From positions 26,816-90,815 of the forward strand of contig CABSLV010000004.1 of NCBI GenBank assembly GCA_902478645.1: a stretch of 64,000 nt of DNA. Reading direction: 5' to 3'. The stretch is from an uncultured Flavobacteriales bacterium (GTDB taxonomy: Bacteria > Bacteroidota > Bacteroidia > Flavobacteriales > UBA1820). Position 1 is the stretch's first letter. Each line of letters begins with the position of its first letter. The position numbers and the translations under genes are program-made. The notes under the pieces were generated by a model. It searched no databases. It was not told the DNA's origin and saw nothing but the letters and a program-made list of their open reading frames with translations. Shown here one piece after another: positions 45,576 through 55,598 of the stretch.

Positions 45576-47318
45576 TCATTCGAGCATAATATCGGATACC
45601 GCCGCACCGGCCGGCACCATGGGGAACACATCGTCTTCCTTTTCCACCCGGACCTCCAGGAGGAATGCATCCGGACTTTCGAGCATCCGGGCAATGGCCC
45701 CGTCGAGGTCTTCGCGTTTTTCCACCAGCTCGTATCCCACTTCGTTGGCACGGGCGATGAGCGAATACTCCGGACTGAGCATATCGGTAAACGAGTACCT
45801 GCGGTTATAGAACAGTTCCTGCCACTGACGCACCATGCCCAGATAGTTGTTGTTCAGCAGGACGATCTTGACTCCCACGCGGCTCTGCATGATGGTAGCC
45901 AACTCCTGGATATTCATCTGCAGACCTCCGTCGCCCACGAACAGGACCACCTGCCGATCGGGACAGCCCAACTTGGCCCCCACCGCTGCCGGCAGTCCGT
46001 AGCCCATCGTGCCCAGACCGCCCGAAGTAATGAGCGTACGCGGAGTCGTATATCGGCAATACCGCGCGGCAAACATCTGGTGCTGGCCTACGTCGGTTAC
46101 CATGATCGTGTCCTTGGGAGCTGCATCCGACACTTTGCGTACCGCCTCCCCCATCCGGATGCGTCCCGAAGCCGGATGCAGGGCCGGAGAGATGATCTTT
46201 TGCTCCTCGACCTTGTCGCATGCGCGGAATTCGGCGATCCACGCGCTGTGGTCCTGCGCAGAAACCATCTCGGTGAGCATCGGCAAGGTCTGTTTCACAT
46301 CGCCCACCACCGGCACGTCGGCATAGACGATCTTGTTCACCTCCGAGGGGTCTATCTCCAGGTGGATGATCTTGGCCCCCATCCCGAACTTGTCCGGATC
46401 GCCCGTCACGCGGTCGTCGAAACGCATTCCGATGGCCACCAACAAGTCGCAATCCTTGTTCTTGATGTTCGGCCCGTAGTTGCCGTGCATCCCGAGCATG
46501 CCTACGTTCTGCGGGTGGTCGCTCGGCAAGGCCGAAAGCCCCAGCAGGGTCGAGGCGGCCGGCATGCCGCTTTTCTCCAGAAAAGCGACCAGTTCCTTTT
46601 CGGCATTTCCCAACAGCACACCCTGCCCCACCAGCGCCATCGGCCGACGGGCCAGGTTGATCAAACGTGCCGCCTCGGCCACCTGTTCCCGATCGGGAGC
46701 GGGAGTAGGCACGTAGCTGCGGATATGCTCCACTTTCTTGTAACAAAAATCCATCATCCCCACCTGGGCATCCTTGGTGATGTCCACCACCACCGGACCC
46801 GGGCGTCCGCTGCGGGCGATGTAAAAAGCCTTGGCAATGGCCTCGGGGATGTCCTGCGCCCGCTTGACCTGACAGTTCCACTTGGTTACCGCCTGGGTGA
46901 TGCCGATGAAGTTGGTCTCCTGAAAGGCATCCGTGCCCAACAGCGAGGAAGCCACCTGTCCGCTGATGAGTACCACCGGGGTGGAATCCAACAAAGCGTC
47001 GGCCAGGCCGGTTACCGTATTGGTCGCCCCCGGTCCGGAGGTAACCATGCACACTCCCACGCGGCCCGTGGCACGGGCATAGCCCTCGGCGGCATGCACC
47101 GCAGCCTGTTCGTGGCGCACCAGGATGTGGTCGATCCGATCGCGATAGTCGTATAAGGCGTCGTAGATCGGGATCACCGCGCCGCCCGGATACCCGAAAA
47201 TGGTTTCCGTGCCTTCCGCCAGGAAAGACTCGATGATGGCCTGCGAACCGGATATTCGCCGGGGAGTCCCGCAGGGATTGTTGGAAGTCTGTGTATCTTG
47301 TGTATCTTTTGTGTTCAT
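45576..47318 (-). CDS. ilvB: acetolactate synthase large (catalytic) subunit
   Basis: This 580-residue thiamine-diphosphate enzyme has FGYPGGAVIPIYDAL and the catalytic Glu in VRHEQAAVHAAEGYAR, a central FAD-binding domain, and the ThDP motif GDGGLQMNIQELATI with LLNNNYLGMVRQWQ. The start at 47318 (MNTKDTQDTQ) is chosen over the open frame to 47363. It begins 46 bp after ilvD. Confidence 0.95.
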   Translation of the reverse strand: MNTKDTQDTQTSNNPCGTPRRISGSQAIIESFLAEGTETIFGYPGGAVIPIYDALYDYRDRIDHILVRHEQAAVHAAEGYARATGRVGVCMVTSGPGATNTVTGLADALLDSTPVVLISGQVASSLLGTDAFQETNFIGITQAVTKWNCQVKRAQDIPEAIAKAFYIARSGRPGPVVVDITKDAQVGMMDFCYKKVEHIRSYVPTPAPDREQVAEAARLINLARRPMALVGQGVLLGNAEKELVAFLEKSGMPAASTLLGLSALPSDHPQNVGMLGMHGNYGPNIKNKDCDLLVAIGMRFDDRVTGDPDKFGMGAKIIHLEIDPSEVNKIVYADVPVVGDVKQTLPMLTEMVSAQDHSAWIAEFRACDKVEEQKIISPALHPASGRIRMGEAVRKVSDAAPKDTIMVTDVGQHQMFAARYCRYTTPRTLITSGGLGTMGYGLPAAVGAKLGCPDRQVVLFVGDGGLQMNIQELATIMQSRVGVKIVLLNNNYLGMVRQWQELFYNRRYSFTDMLSPEYSLIARANEVGYELVEKREDLDGAIARMLESPDAFLLEVRVEKEDDVFPMVPAGAAVSDIMLE

Positions 47319-47364
47319 ATTTATGGATTTGCCTGATGAAAAAATCGTTTTACCCGCTCGCACC

Positions 47365-49182
47365 TCATCGTTCGATCTCCCGCACAGCGCCCTTGTCGGC
47401 CGAGCTTACCAGCATGGCGTACGCTTGGAGCGAACGCGGCACGACTCGCTGGCGGGATACGGGTTTGAATTCTTTCATGGCCTTCATCCGGCGGTCTATC
47501 TCATCGGCATCGACCAACAGTTCGATGCGCCGCTCGGGGATGTCGATAGCGATGCGGTCGCCGTCGCGCACAATGGCGATCTGCCCGCCGGCCGCCGCCT
47601 CGGGCGACACGTGGCCGATGGAAAGTCCCGAGGAACCTCCGGAGAAACGCCCGTCGGTTACCAGGGCGCAAGCCTTGCCCAGGTGCATCGACTTGAGATA
47701 CGACGTGGGATAGAGCATCTCCTGCATTCCCGGGCCGCCCCGCGGGCCTTCGTAGCGGATCACCACTACGTCGCCGGCCTTTACCCGTCCGCCGAGGATA
47801 CCCTCCACGGCCTGTTCCTGCGATTCGAAGACTACGGCCGTTCCCTCGAAGCGGAAAAGCGACGGATCCACCCCTGCCGTCTTGACAATGCAGCCGTCGG
47901 CTGCTATGTTTCCTTTCAGCACGGCCAAGCCGCCGTCCTGGAAATACGCGTGTTCCACATCCCGGATGCAGCCTTGCGCACGGTCGGTATCCATCTCGGG
48001 ATAATACGTCTGCTGCGAACCCATCTCATTGGAAAAACGTCCTGCGGGAGCACTGAGGTACAGTTTCTTCGCCTCGGGCGAAAAGTCCGGCGAGGCCACA
48101 TCGTAGCGGGCCAGCACATCGCCCAGGGTCTCTCCGTCCGCCCGGTTGACCAGCGTATCGACCAGTCCGGCACGGGCCAGGATCCCCAGGATCGCCATGA
48201 TACCTCCGGCGCGGTTGACGTCCTGCACGTGGTAATGTCCGTTGGGCGCCACCTTGCACAACACCGGCACCCGGCGAGAAAGGCGGTCGATATCGGCCAT
48301 CGTGAAGTCCACGCCCGCTTCCCGGGCGATGGCCAGCAGGTGCAGCACCGTATTGGTCGAACCTCCCATGGCGATGTCGAGCGACATTGCATTCTCGAAG
48401 GCTGCCTTGGTGGCCACCGAACGCGGCAGGCCCGAATCGTCCCCGTCGCGGTAGTACCGCTCGGCCATCCGGACGATGGTGCGCGCCGCACGGCGGAACA
48501 TTTCCTCGCGGTTGGCGTGCGTAGCTACGACCGTGCCGTTGCCGGGGAAGGCCATTCCGATGGCTTCGGCCAGGCAGTTCATCGAATTGGCGGTGAACAT
48601 CCCGGAACACGAGCCGCATCCGGGGCAGGCGCACCCTTCCAATTCCTGCACGTCGGCATCGGACACGCTGGCGTCGGCACTCATGACCATCGTATCGATC
48701 AGATCGACCCCGCGTCCGCGGAAATTGCCGGCTTCCATCGGCCCGCCGGAGACGAATATCGTGGGGATGTTCAGCCGCATGGCGGCCATGAGCATCCCGG
48801 GAGTTATCTTGTCGCAGTTGCTGATGCACACCAAGACATCGGCCTTGTGCGCATTGACCATGTATTCCACGCTGTCAGCGATGATCTCGCGCGAGGGCAG
48901 CGAATAGAGCATACCGTCATGCCCCATGGCGATCCCGTCGTCGATGGCGATGGTATTGAACTCGGCGGCAAAGCAACCCAGGGCTTCCACTTCGGACTTG
49001 ACGATCTGTCCCACCCGGTGCAGATGCACGTGCCCGGGGACGAACTGGGTAAACGAATTGGCGATCGCGATGACCGGGCGCCCCATCTGTTCCTTTTTCA
49101 TGCCATTGGCCTTCCACAGCGCGCGTGCTCCGGCCATGCGGCGGGAATCCATCGTCTGTGCGCTGCGAAGCGGGTTTTTCAT
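47365..49182 (-). CDS. ilvD: dihydroxy-acid dehydratase
   Basis: This 605-residue Fe-S enzyme makes the 2-oxo acids of Val and Ile. Cluster and active-site motifs are CISNCDKITPGMLMA, CPGCGSCSGMFTANSMNCL and GRFSGGSSGLSIGHVSPEA. The start MKNPLRSAQTMDSRRMAGA is chosen by similarity; ATGs at 49197 and 49218 are in frame too. It is the first structural gene after the attenuator at 49237-49315. Confidence 0.95.
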   Translation of the reverse strand: MKNPLRSAQTMDSRRMAGARALWKANGMKKEQMGRPVIAIANSFTQFVPGHVHLHRVGQIVKSEVEALGCFAAEFNTIAIDDGIAMGHDGMLYSLPSREIIADSVEYMVNAHKADVLVCISNCDKITPGMLMAAMRLNIPTIFVSGGPMEAGNFRGRGVDLIDTMVMSADASVSDADVQELEGCACPGCGSCSGMFTANSMNCLAEAIGMAFPGNGTVVATHANREEMFRRAARTIVRMAERYYRDGDDSGLPRSVATKAAFENAMSLDIAMGGSTNTVLHLLAIAREAGVDFTMADIDRLSRRVPVLCKVAPNGHYHVQDVNRAGGIMAILGILARAGLVDTLVNRADGETLGDVLARYDVASPDFSPEAKKLYLSAPAGRFSNEMGSQQTYYPEMDTDRAQGCIRDVEHAYFQDGGLAVLKGNIAADGCIVKTAGVDPSLFRFEGTAVVFESQEQAVEGILGGRVKAGDVVVIRYEGPRGGPGMQEMLYPTSYLKSMHLGKACALVTDGRFSGGSSGLSIGHVSPEAAAGGQIAIVRDGDRIAIDIPERRIELLVDADEIDRRMKAMKEFKPVSRQRVVPRSLQAYAMLVSSADKGAVREIER

Positions 49183-49236
49183 TTCTTCTTTTTCCATGAC
49201 GGTATCTTTTGTTTTCATGCGAAACGAGCAGGATCG

Positions 49237-49315
49237 AAAAAAGCCTCTCTCACCGAGTGAGAAAGGCTTTCGTATGTGTCCGAAAAACGGCCGCAACTTC
49301 ACGCGCCTTTCTCAC
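49237..49315 (-). promoter_or_regulatory. transcription attenuator: alternative antiterminator/terminator hairpins
   Basis: On the minus strand, GTGAGAAAGGC (49305-49315, within the last codons of the leader peptide) is perfectly complementary to GCCTTTCTCAC (49257-49267). The latter also pairs with GTGAGAGAGGC (49243-49253) across a TCG loop, followed by a six-T run: an intrinsic terminator with one G-U pair. The two pairings exclude each other. A ribosome stalled on Leu/Val/Ile codons would leave the first segment free and allow readthrough into ilvD. A ribosome reaching the stop would cover it and let the terminator form. Confidence 0.88.
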
Positions 49316-49376
49316 TCCCTGGGGTAATGACCACGGGCAGCAGCAGGACGCCAATTAGAGCAACGGCATTTTTCAT
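49299..49376 (-). CDS. ilvL: ilv operon leader peptide
   Basis: A 25-residue ORF read MKNAVALIGVLLLPVVI then TPGSEKGA. Ten of its first 17 residues are Val, Leu or Ile, including LLL and VVI runs. It starts about 23 bp past the promoter -7 box and ends 32 bp before the terminator hairpin. The composition, position and overlap with the alternative hairpins are those of a branched-chain amino-acid attenuation peptide. It has no other expected function. The gene symbol is by analogy with enteric ilvL. Confidence 0.88.
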   Translation of the reverse strand: MKNAVALIGVLLLPVVITPGSEKGA

Positions 49377-49398
49377 TGTATTTTCTTTATTGACCCGA

Positions 49399-49431
49399 CA
49401 AATGTAATGCGATCTTTCCTTTCGTTCCAAA
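49399..49431 (-). promoter_or_regulatory. promoter of the ilv-leu operon
   Basis: TTTG (49428-49431), a 21-bp spacer and TACATTTG (49399-49406) on the minus strand, in near-perfect agreement with the Bacteroidetes consensus. Confidence 0.8.
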
Positions 49432-49480
49432 TGTTTTCTTGACTTTTTTACACCCGGAAACGTTTTTTTATGAAAAAGAT

Positions 49481-50137
49481 TTATTCTGCCCGGACGTTTT
49501 TTTTCTTGCGCAGGGCCTTATACACCAGAAAAGCCACCACCACCGCACACGCAGCAATAAAGAGATAGCCCATCTCGTGGCTGTACTGGTTGATCTTCTC
49601 CTGCAACTGCTCCCGGGTGTCGATCCCCGGCACGGTGGAAAGATAGTACCCGATGGCCGCCAGGATGCAGTTCCAGATACCCGCACCGAGAGTCGTGTAG
49701 AGCAGGAACGGCCCCATTTTCATCCGCGCCAGTCCCGCCGGAATGGAGATCAGCTGGCGGATGGCCGGCAACAGACGTCCCACGAAAGTGGACACCGCCC
49801 CGTGTTTGTCAAAATAATCCTCGGCCTTCTGCACCTTTTCCTGGTCGATCAGGCACATGTGCCCCAAACGGCTGTTGGCAAAGCGGTAAACGATGGGGCG
49901 TCCCAGCCAACGCGCCAGGTAGTAATTGAACAGCGCGCCGATGTCCGCACCCAGGGTAGCGAACAGCACCACCAGCGAAATGCTCATCTTGCCGTCGATG
50001 GCCGCCATGTAGGCCGCCGGGGGGACGACCAGTTCGGAAGGAAAGGGGATAAACGAACTCTCGATCGCCATCAGGACCGTGATCCAGAAGTAATTGAGGT
50101 TGTCGAGGATCGCTTGGATGAATTCTGCGGATTCCAT
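49481..50137 (-). CDS. DedA family membrane protein
   Basis: This 218-residue product has about five hydrophobic segments. The family motif appears in LMAIESSFIPFPSELVVPPAAYMA, and a GRLLPAIRQLISIPAGLARMKMGPF segment matches the F/Y-x-RF-x-PG-type conserved loop. DedA/VTT proteins act as lipid scramblases or in membrane homeostasis. It is encoded upstream of, and points the same way as, the ilv operon, ending 50 bp before the operon's -33 box. Confidence 0.88.
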   Translation of the reverse strand: MESAEFIQAILDNLNYFWITVLMAIESSFIPFPSELVVPPAAYMAAIDGKMSISLVVLFATLGADIGALFNYYLARWLGRPIVYRFANSRLGHMCLIDQEKVQKAEDYFDKHGAVSTFVGRLLPAIRQLISIPAGLARMKMGPFLLYTTLGAGIWNCILAAIGYYLSTVPGIDTREQLQEKINQYSHEMGYLFIAACAVVVAFLVYKALRKKKNVRAE

Positions 50138-50235
50138 ACGGGAAAACTTTGGTTTTTACTTTGCGAAAATAAAAAGAATCTCCCGATTTTTCGCCCTGCC
50201 CGCTCCGCGCGGGACAAAAAATCCGGGAAAAACAC

Positions 50236-50243
50236 TACCTTTG
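50236..50243 (+). promoter_or_regulatory. -7 promoter element of lepA
   Basis: TACCTTTG matches TAnnTTTG, 40 bp before the lepA start. No TTG at -33. Confidence 0.5.
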
Positions 50244-50283
50244 ACCTTTGGCGCGCAAAGTGCCCTTGCTTTTTATCACACGT

Positions 50284-52083
<1,800 letters not shown>

Positions 52084-52193
52084 CCCCGCCCCGTCCCCCG
52101 GGATTTCCGCCGAGGGCCGAAAAGATCCCCTGCCGGACAACACTCCCGCACGCAGTCTGAACACAGAAAGACAAAAGACAACATAACAAACGT

Positions 52194-52685
52194 ATGAAAG
52201 TAGGTATCATCATGGGGTCGGACTCCGACCTGAAAATCATGCAGCAGGCCGAAGCCGTCCTGCACGAACTGGGTGTCGAAACCGAAATGGATGTCATGTC
52301 CGCCCACCGCACGCCCGAACGGGTATTGGACTATGCCCGGGGAGCTTACGAGCGCGGAGTAGCCGTGATCATCGCCGGAGCGGGCGGCGCCGCCCACCTG
52401 GCCGGATTTGTCGCCGCGGTGAGCGCCATGCCGGTGATCGCCGTTCCCATCAAATCGTCCAACTCGATCGACGGCTGGGACTCCATCCTTTCGATGCTGC
52501 AAATGCCTTCGGGCGTGCCGGTAGCCACCGTCGCCCTGGACGGCGCCCGCAACGCCGGCATCCTGGCCGCACAGATCCTTTCGGTAGCCGATCCGCAGCT
52601 CCACCAGCGCCTGGTGGACTTCAAGGAAGCGATGAAGGAAAAGGTCTATGCCGCCAGCGCCCGGGTACGCGAGCAAGCAAAATAA
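52194..52685 (+). CDS. purE: N5-carboxyaminoimidazole ribonucleotide mutase
   Basis: This 163-residue class I PurE acts in purine synthesis, converting N5-CAIR to CAIR. Signature segments are GIIMGSDSDLKIM, SAHRTPERV, IIAGAGGAAHLAG and VPIKSSNSIDGWDSILSMLQMPSGVPVAT. It lies 110 bp after lepA with no terminator seen between. Confidence 0.96.
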   Translation: MKVGIIMGSDSDLKIMQQAEAVLHELGVETEMDVMSAHRTPERVLDYARGAYERGVAVIIAGAGGAAHLAGFVAAVSAMPVIAVPIKSSNSIDGWDSILSMLQMPSGVPVATVALDGARNAGILAAQILSVADPQLHQRLVDFKEAMKEKVYAASARVREQAK

Positions 52686-52803
52686 GTTCTCTCCTTCCGG
52701 GACGACCACAACGGTAGTTCCCAAAAATCCGAAAGACCGGAGTGCCCGTGGCCACCCCGCAACGACTTCGCCCGAAGGCAAAAACACCCCGAAGGGAGAA
52801 GCA

Positions 52804-52835
52804 TTGAAAAAAGTTGAAAAAAATACGTATTTTTG
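52804..52835 (+). promoter_or_regulatory. promoter upstream of the arginine-decarboxylase-like gene
   Basis: TTG (52804-52806), a 21-bp spacer and TATTTTTG (52828-52835). The coding start is about 268 bp downstream. Confidence 0.65.
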
Positions 52836-53103
52836 TCCCGCTGGAAACCGCTCCCGGCTTTCAGCGGGACAAAAAATATTCGTTCCATCCCACCGATAGA
52901 TAGCAGGCATTGAAAAAACTCTTTCCCGTTTTTGCACGCCGCTGCGTGTTTTTCATCCGCATCTGAAGCCCGGCCCGTACCGGTGATCCCCTTCTGCGGG
53001 CTTCTGCAAGTGCTCCGCTTTTCGGGATCCGTTTCTCCCCGATTTCTTTTTCACCGATCGTTCCACCGGGTTTTGTTCCCTCAAAAATTCGCATTATCAA
53101 AGG
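52836..53103 (+). ncRNA. long structured 5' leader (candidate cis-regulatory RNA)
   Basis: The leader begins with TCCCGCTGGAAA, which pairs with CTTTCAGCGGGA about 10 nt later (52836-52871). A second pair, GAAGCCCG and CGGGCTTC, lies near 52966-53005. I see no leader ORF of note and no terminator directly before the gene. The function is unknown. Confidence 0.4.
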
Positions 53104-54501
53104 ATGAAAACAAGTTACATAGACCTGATCGACCAGACGTTCTACTTCCCGCAGGAAGAATTCGACCTCAAAGGAGACAACCTCACCTTTCACGGCATCG
53201 ATCTGATGGGGCTGATCGAGAAATACGGAACTCCGCTGCGCCTGACCTACCTGCCGCGCATCTCGGAAAACATCCAGCGGGCCAAGCGCATCTTCGCCCA
53301 GGCGATGCAGAAGAACGATTACCACGCTTCGTACAACTACTGTTACTGCACCAAAAGTTCGCATTACAGCTTCATCCTGCACGAAGCGCTCAAGAACGAC
53401 ATCCACATCGAGACTTCCTCGGCCTACGACATCCCCATCGTGGAAAAACTGATCGCCGAAGGACGCCTGGCCAAAGACAGCTACATCCTGTGCAACGGAT
53501 TCAAACGGGGCAAGTACATCGACTACATCGCCCGGCTGATCAACACCGGCCACCCGAACACGATCCCCATCATCGACAACGATGACGAAATAGACTACCT
53601 CTGCCAAGCGATCGACCGCCCCTTCGAGATCGGCATCCGCATCGCCTCGGAAGAGGAACCGAAATTCACCTTCTACACTTCGCGTCTGGGCATCAAGTAC
53701 CGAGACATCGCTCCCCTGTACCGCCGGGTGATCAAAAACCACCCGAAGGTTCGGCTGAAGATGCTCCACTTTTTCATCAACACCGGCATCAAGGACAGCG
53801 CCTACTACTGGAACGAACTGCTCAAATGCCTCAAGGTGTACGCCGACCTGAAAAAGGACTGCCCGGAACTCGATTCGCTCAACATCGGCGGGGGCTTCCC
53901 CATCAAGACTTCTCTGGCCTTCGAGTACGACTACCAGTACATGGCCGACGAGATCATCGGACAGATCAAGATGATGTGCGAAGACCGGGAAATCCCGGTA
54001 CCGAACATCTTCACCGAATTCGGCACCTTTACCGTCGGGGAGAGCGGAGCAACCATCTACGAAGTGATGCACCAAAAGGAGCAGAACGACCGGGAACGTT
54101 GGGACATGATCAACTCCTCGTTCATGACCACCCTGCCGGACGCCTGGGCCATCAACCAGCGTTTTGTCCTGCTGCCCATCAACCGCTGGCGCGACCCGTA
54201 CGAACGGGTACTGATGGGAGGGCTGACCTGCGACTCGGACGACTTCTACAACTCCGAACAGCACGTCAATGCCATCTACATGCCGAAATTCAGCGAGAAA
54301 AAACCGCTTTACATCGGATTTTTCAACACCGGAGCCTACCAGGACGAATTGGCCGGCGTAGGCGGCATCCAGCACTGCCTGATCCCCCAGCCGCAACACA
54401 TCATCATGGACAAGGACGAGCACGGGAACTACACGGACCGTGTCTTCCGTCGGGAACAGACGGCCGAGGAATTCATGGAAATCCTGGGCTATAACGAATA
54501 G
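53104..54501 (+). CDS. speA: arginine decarboxylase-like PLP enzyme, fold III
   Basis: The product has 465 residues, shorter than enterobacterial SpeA (about 630), as is usual in Bacteroidetes. It has a fold-III PLP barrel. Likely elements are the lysine in YNYCYCTKSSHYSF (about residue 83), the HFFINTGI strand, the phosphate-binding LNIGGGFP motif and the C-terminal TCDSDDFYN motif that provides the active-site Cys/Asp pair from the partner subunit. It would make agmatine for polyamine synthesis. Diaminopimelate or related decarboxylase activity cannot be excluded from sequence alone. Confidence 0.78.
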   Translation: MKTSYIDLIDQTFYFPQEEFDLKGDNLTFHGIDLMGLIEKYGTPLRLTYLPRISENIQRAKRIFAQAMQKNDYHASYNYCYCTKSSHYSFILHEALKNDIHIETSSAYDIPIVEKLIAEGRLAKDSYILCNGFKRGKYIDYIARLINTGHPNTIPIIDNDDEIDYLCQAIDRPFEIGIRIASEEEPKFTFYTSRLGIKYRDIAPLYRRVIKNHPKVRLKMLHFFINTGIKDSAYYWNELLKCLKVYADLKKDCPELDSLNIGGGFPIKTSLAFEYDYQYMADEIIGQIKMMCEDREIPVPNIFTEFGTFTVGESGATIYEVMHQKEQNDRERWDMINSSFMTTLPDAWAINQRFVLLPINRWRDPYERVLMGGLTCDSDDFYNSEQHVNAIYMPKFSEKKPLYIGFFNTGAYQDELAGVGGIQHCLIPQPQHIIMDKDEHGNYTDRVFRREQTAEEFMEILGYNE

Positions 54502-54555
54502 AAAAGCCGTTCATAAAGGCATCTGAATGCTTTTTTTCGGTTTTTTCGAGAAAAA

Positions 54556-54588
54556 TTTGGCGGTTTCAAAAATTTAACCCTATATTTG
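54556..54588 (+). promoter_or_regulatory. tRNA-Phe promoter
   Basis: TTTG (54556-54559), a 21-bp spacer and TATATTTG (54581-54588), 13 bp before the tRNA. Confidence 0.8.
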
Positions 54589-54600
54589 CACCGCTGTAAA

Positions 54601-54673
54601 GGTACCCTAGCTCAGTTGGTAGAGCAAAGGACTGAAAATCCTTGTGTCCCTGGTTCGATTCCTGGGGGTACCA
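54601..54673 (+). tRNA. tRNA-Phe (anticodon GAA)
   Basis: 73-nt cloverleaf: acceptor GGTACCC/GGGTACC, D-arm TAGCTCAGTTGGTAGAGCA, anticodon loop CTGAAAA and T-arm CCTGGTTCGATTCCTGG. CCA is not encoded. Confidence 0.96.
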
Positions 54674-54692
54674 CAAACAAAAGCATTCCTCC

Positions 54693-54727
54693 ATCGCGGC
54701 AACCGTACAGGTTGCCGCGATTTTTTG
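54693..54727 (+). terminator. terminator after tRNA-Phe
   Basis: Perfect 12-bp arms ATCGCGGCAACC / GGTTGCCGCGAT (54693-54704, 54710-54721) followed by a T-run. Confidence 0.9.
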
Positions 54728-54803
54728 TTCTCAGCATCGTTCACGACGGCGCCCCTCTCCCAGATACTCCCGACAAAAAGTCCGTTTTTCCCCCAACCTT
54801 TCC

Positions 54804-54833
54804 TTTGAGGAGGAAAATTAATCGTTACATTTG
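54804..54833 (+). promoter_or_regulatory. upp promoter
   Basis: TTTG (54804-54807), an 18-bp spacer and TACATTTG (54826-54833), 28 bp before the start codon. Confidence 0.7.
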
Positions 54834-54860
54834 TTTTCAGGATCAAAAAAACGACAGACG

Positions 54861-55517
54861 ATGAAAATACACGACTACAGCCAGGAGAAATCCCTGCTCA
54901 GTTCCTACATTGCCCAACTGCGCGATGTAAACCTCCAGAAAGACCGCATGCGCTTTCGCCGCAACCTGGCCCGCGTAGGAGAACTCCTCGGATACGAACT
55001 CTCCAAAACGCTCGCCTACCAGTCCCAGGAGATCACCACACCACTGGGGACAAAATCCTGCGCCGTACTCCAGGACGAGGTCGTCATCTGCTCGATCCTG
55101 CGGGCGGGGCTCCCTCTGCACGGAGGGCTGCTGGACTGTTTCGACCAGGCACAAAACACCTTTATCTCGGCCTACCGGCACCACCAGGAAGGCAGCCACG
55201 ATTTTGACATCGTGGTCGAATACCTCGCTTCTCCCTCCCTCGAGGGGAAAGTGCTGATCATCGCCGACCCGATGCTGGCTACCGGCTCGTCCATCATGGC
55301 GGTGTTCGAAGCACTGAAAAAATGCGGCACGCCGCGTTGCATTCACATCGTATCGGTGATCGGATCGACCTTTGGGGTGAAGGCTATTGCAGACCATTTT
55401 GCGCCGTATCCGGCCGAACTGTGGATCGCTACGGTGGACGACGGGCTGAACGAAGACAAATACATCGTTCCGGGACTGGGCGACGCAGGAGATCTGGCTT
55501 TCGGGGAAAAACTGTAA
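54861..55517 (+). CDS. upp: uracil phosphoribosyltransferase
   Basis: This 218-residue enzyme salvages uracil to UMP with PRPP. It has the PRPP loop VLIIADPMLATGSSIM and the C-terminal uracil-binding YIVPGLGDAGDLAFG. ATG 54861 follows the promoter; an upstream ATG at 54831 overlaps the -7 box and is rejected. Confidence 0.95.
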   Translation: MKIHDYSQEKSLLSSYIAQLRDVNLQKDRMRFRRNLARVGELLGYELSKTLAYQSQEITTPLGTKSCAVLQDEVVICSILRAGLPLHGGLLDCFDQAQNTFISAYRHHQEGSHDFDIVVEYLASPSLEGKVLIIADPMLATGSSIMAVFEALKKCGTPRCIHIVSVIGSTFGVKAIADHFAPYPAELWIATVDDGLNEDKYIVPGLGDAGDLAFGEKL

Positions 55518-55536
55518 TTCTAAATCCTTTCTCATG

Positions 55537-55579
55537 CAAACAAAACGGGCGACCCTTGCAGGGCCGCCCGTTTTGTTTG
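55537..55579. terminator. bidirectional terminator between upp and the hexosaminidase gene
   Basis: CAAACAAAACGGGC (55537-55550) and its exact complement (55566-55579) form a 14-bp stem extended by further G-C pairs, with A- and T-runs on both sides. It lies between convergent genes. Confidence 0.88.
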
Positions 55580-55598
55580 ACGAGAATATTGAACCGGA

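Noticed and set aside
39666..49260. series of long plus-strand frames (39666-41927, 41943-43874, 45126-47156, 47200-49260)
   Set aside because: All are antisense to the ilv-leu genes and share their codon-phase bias. They are shadows.
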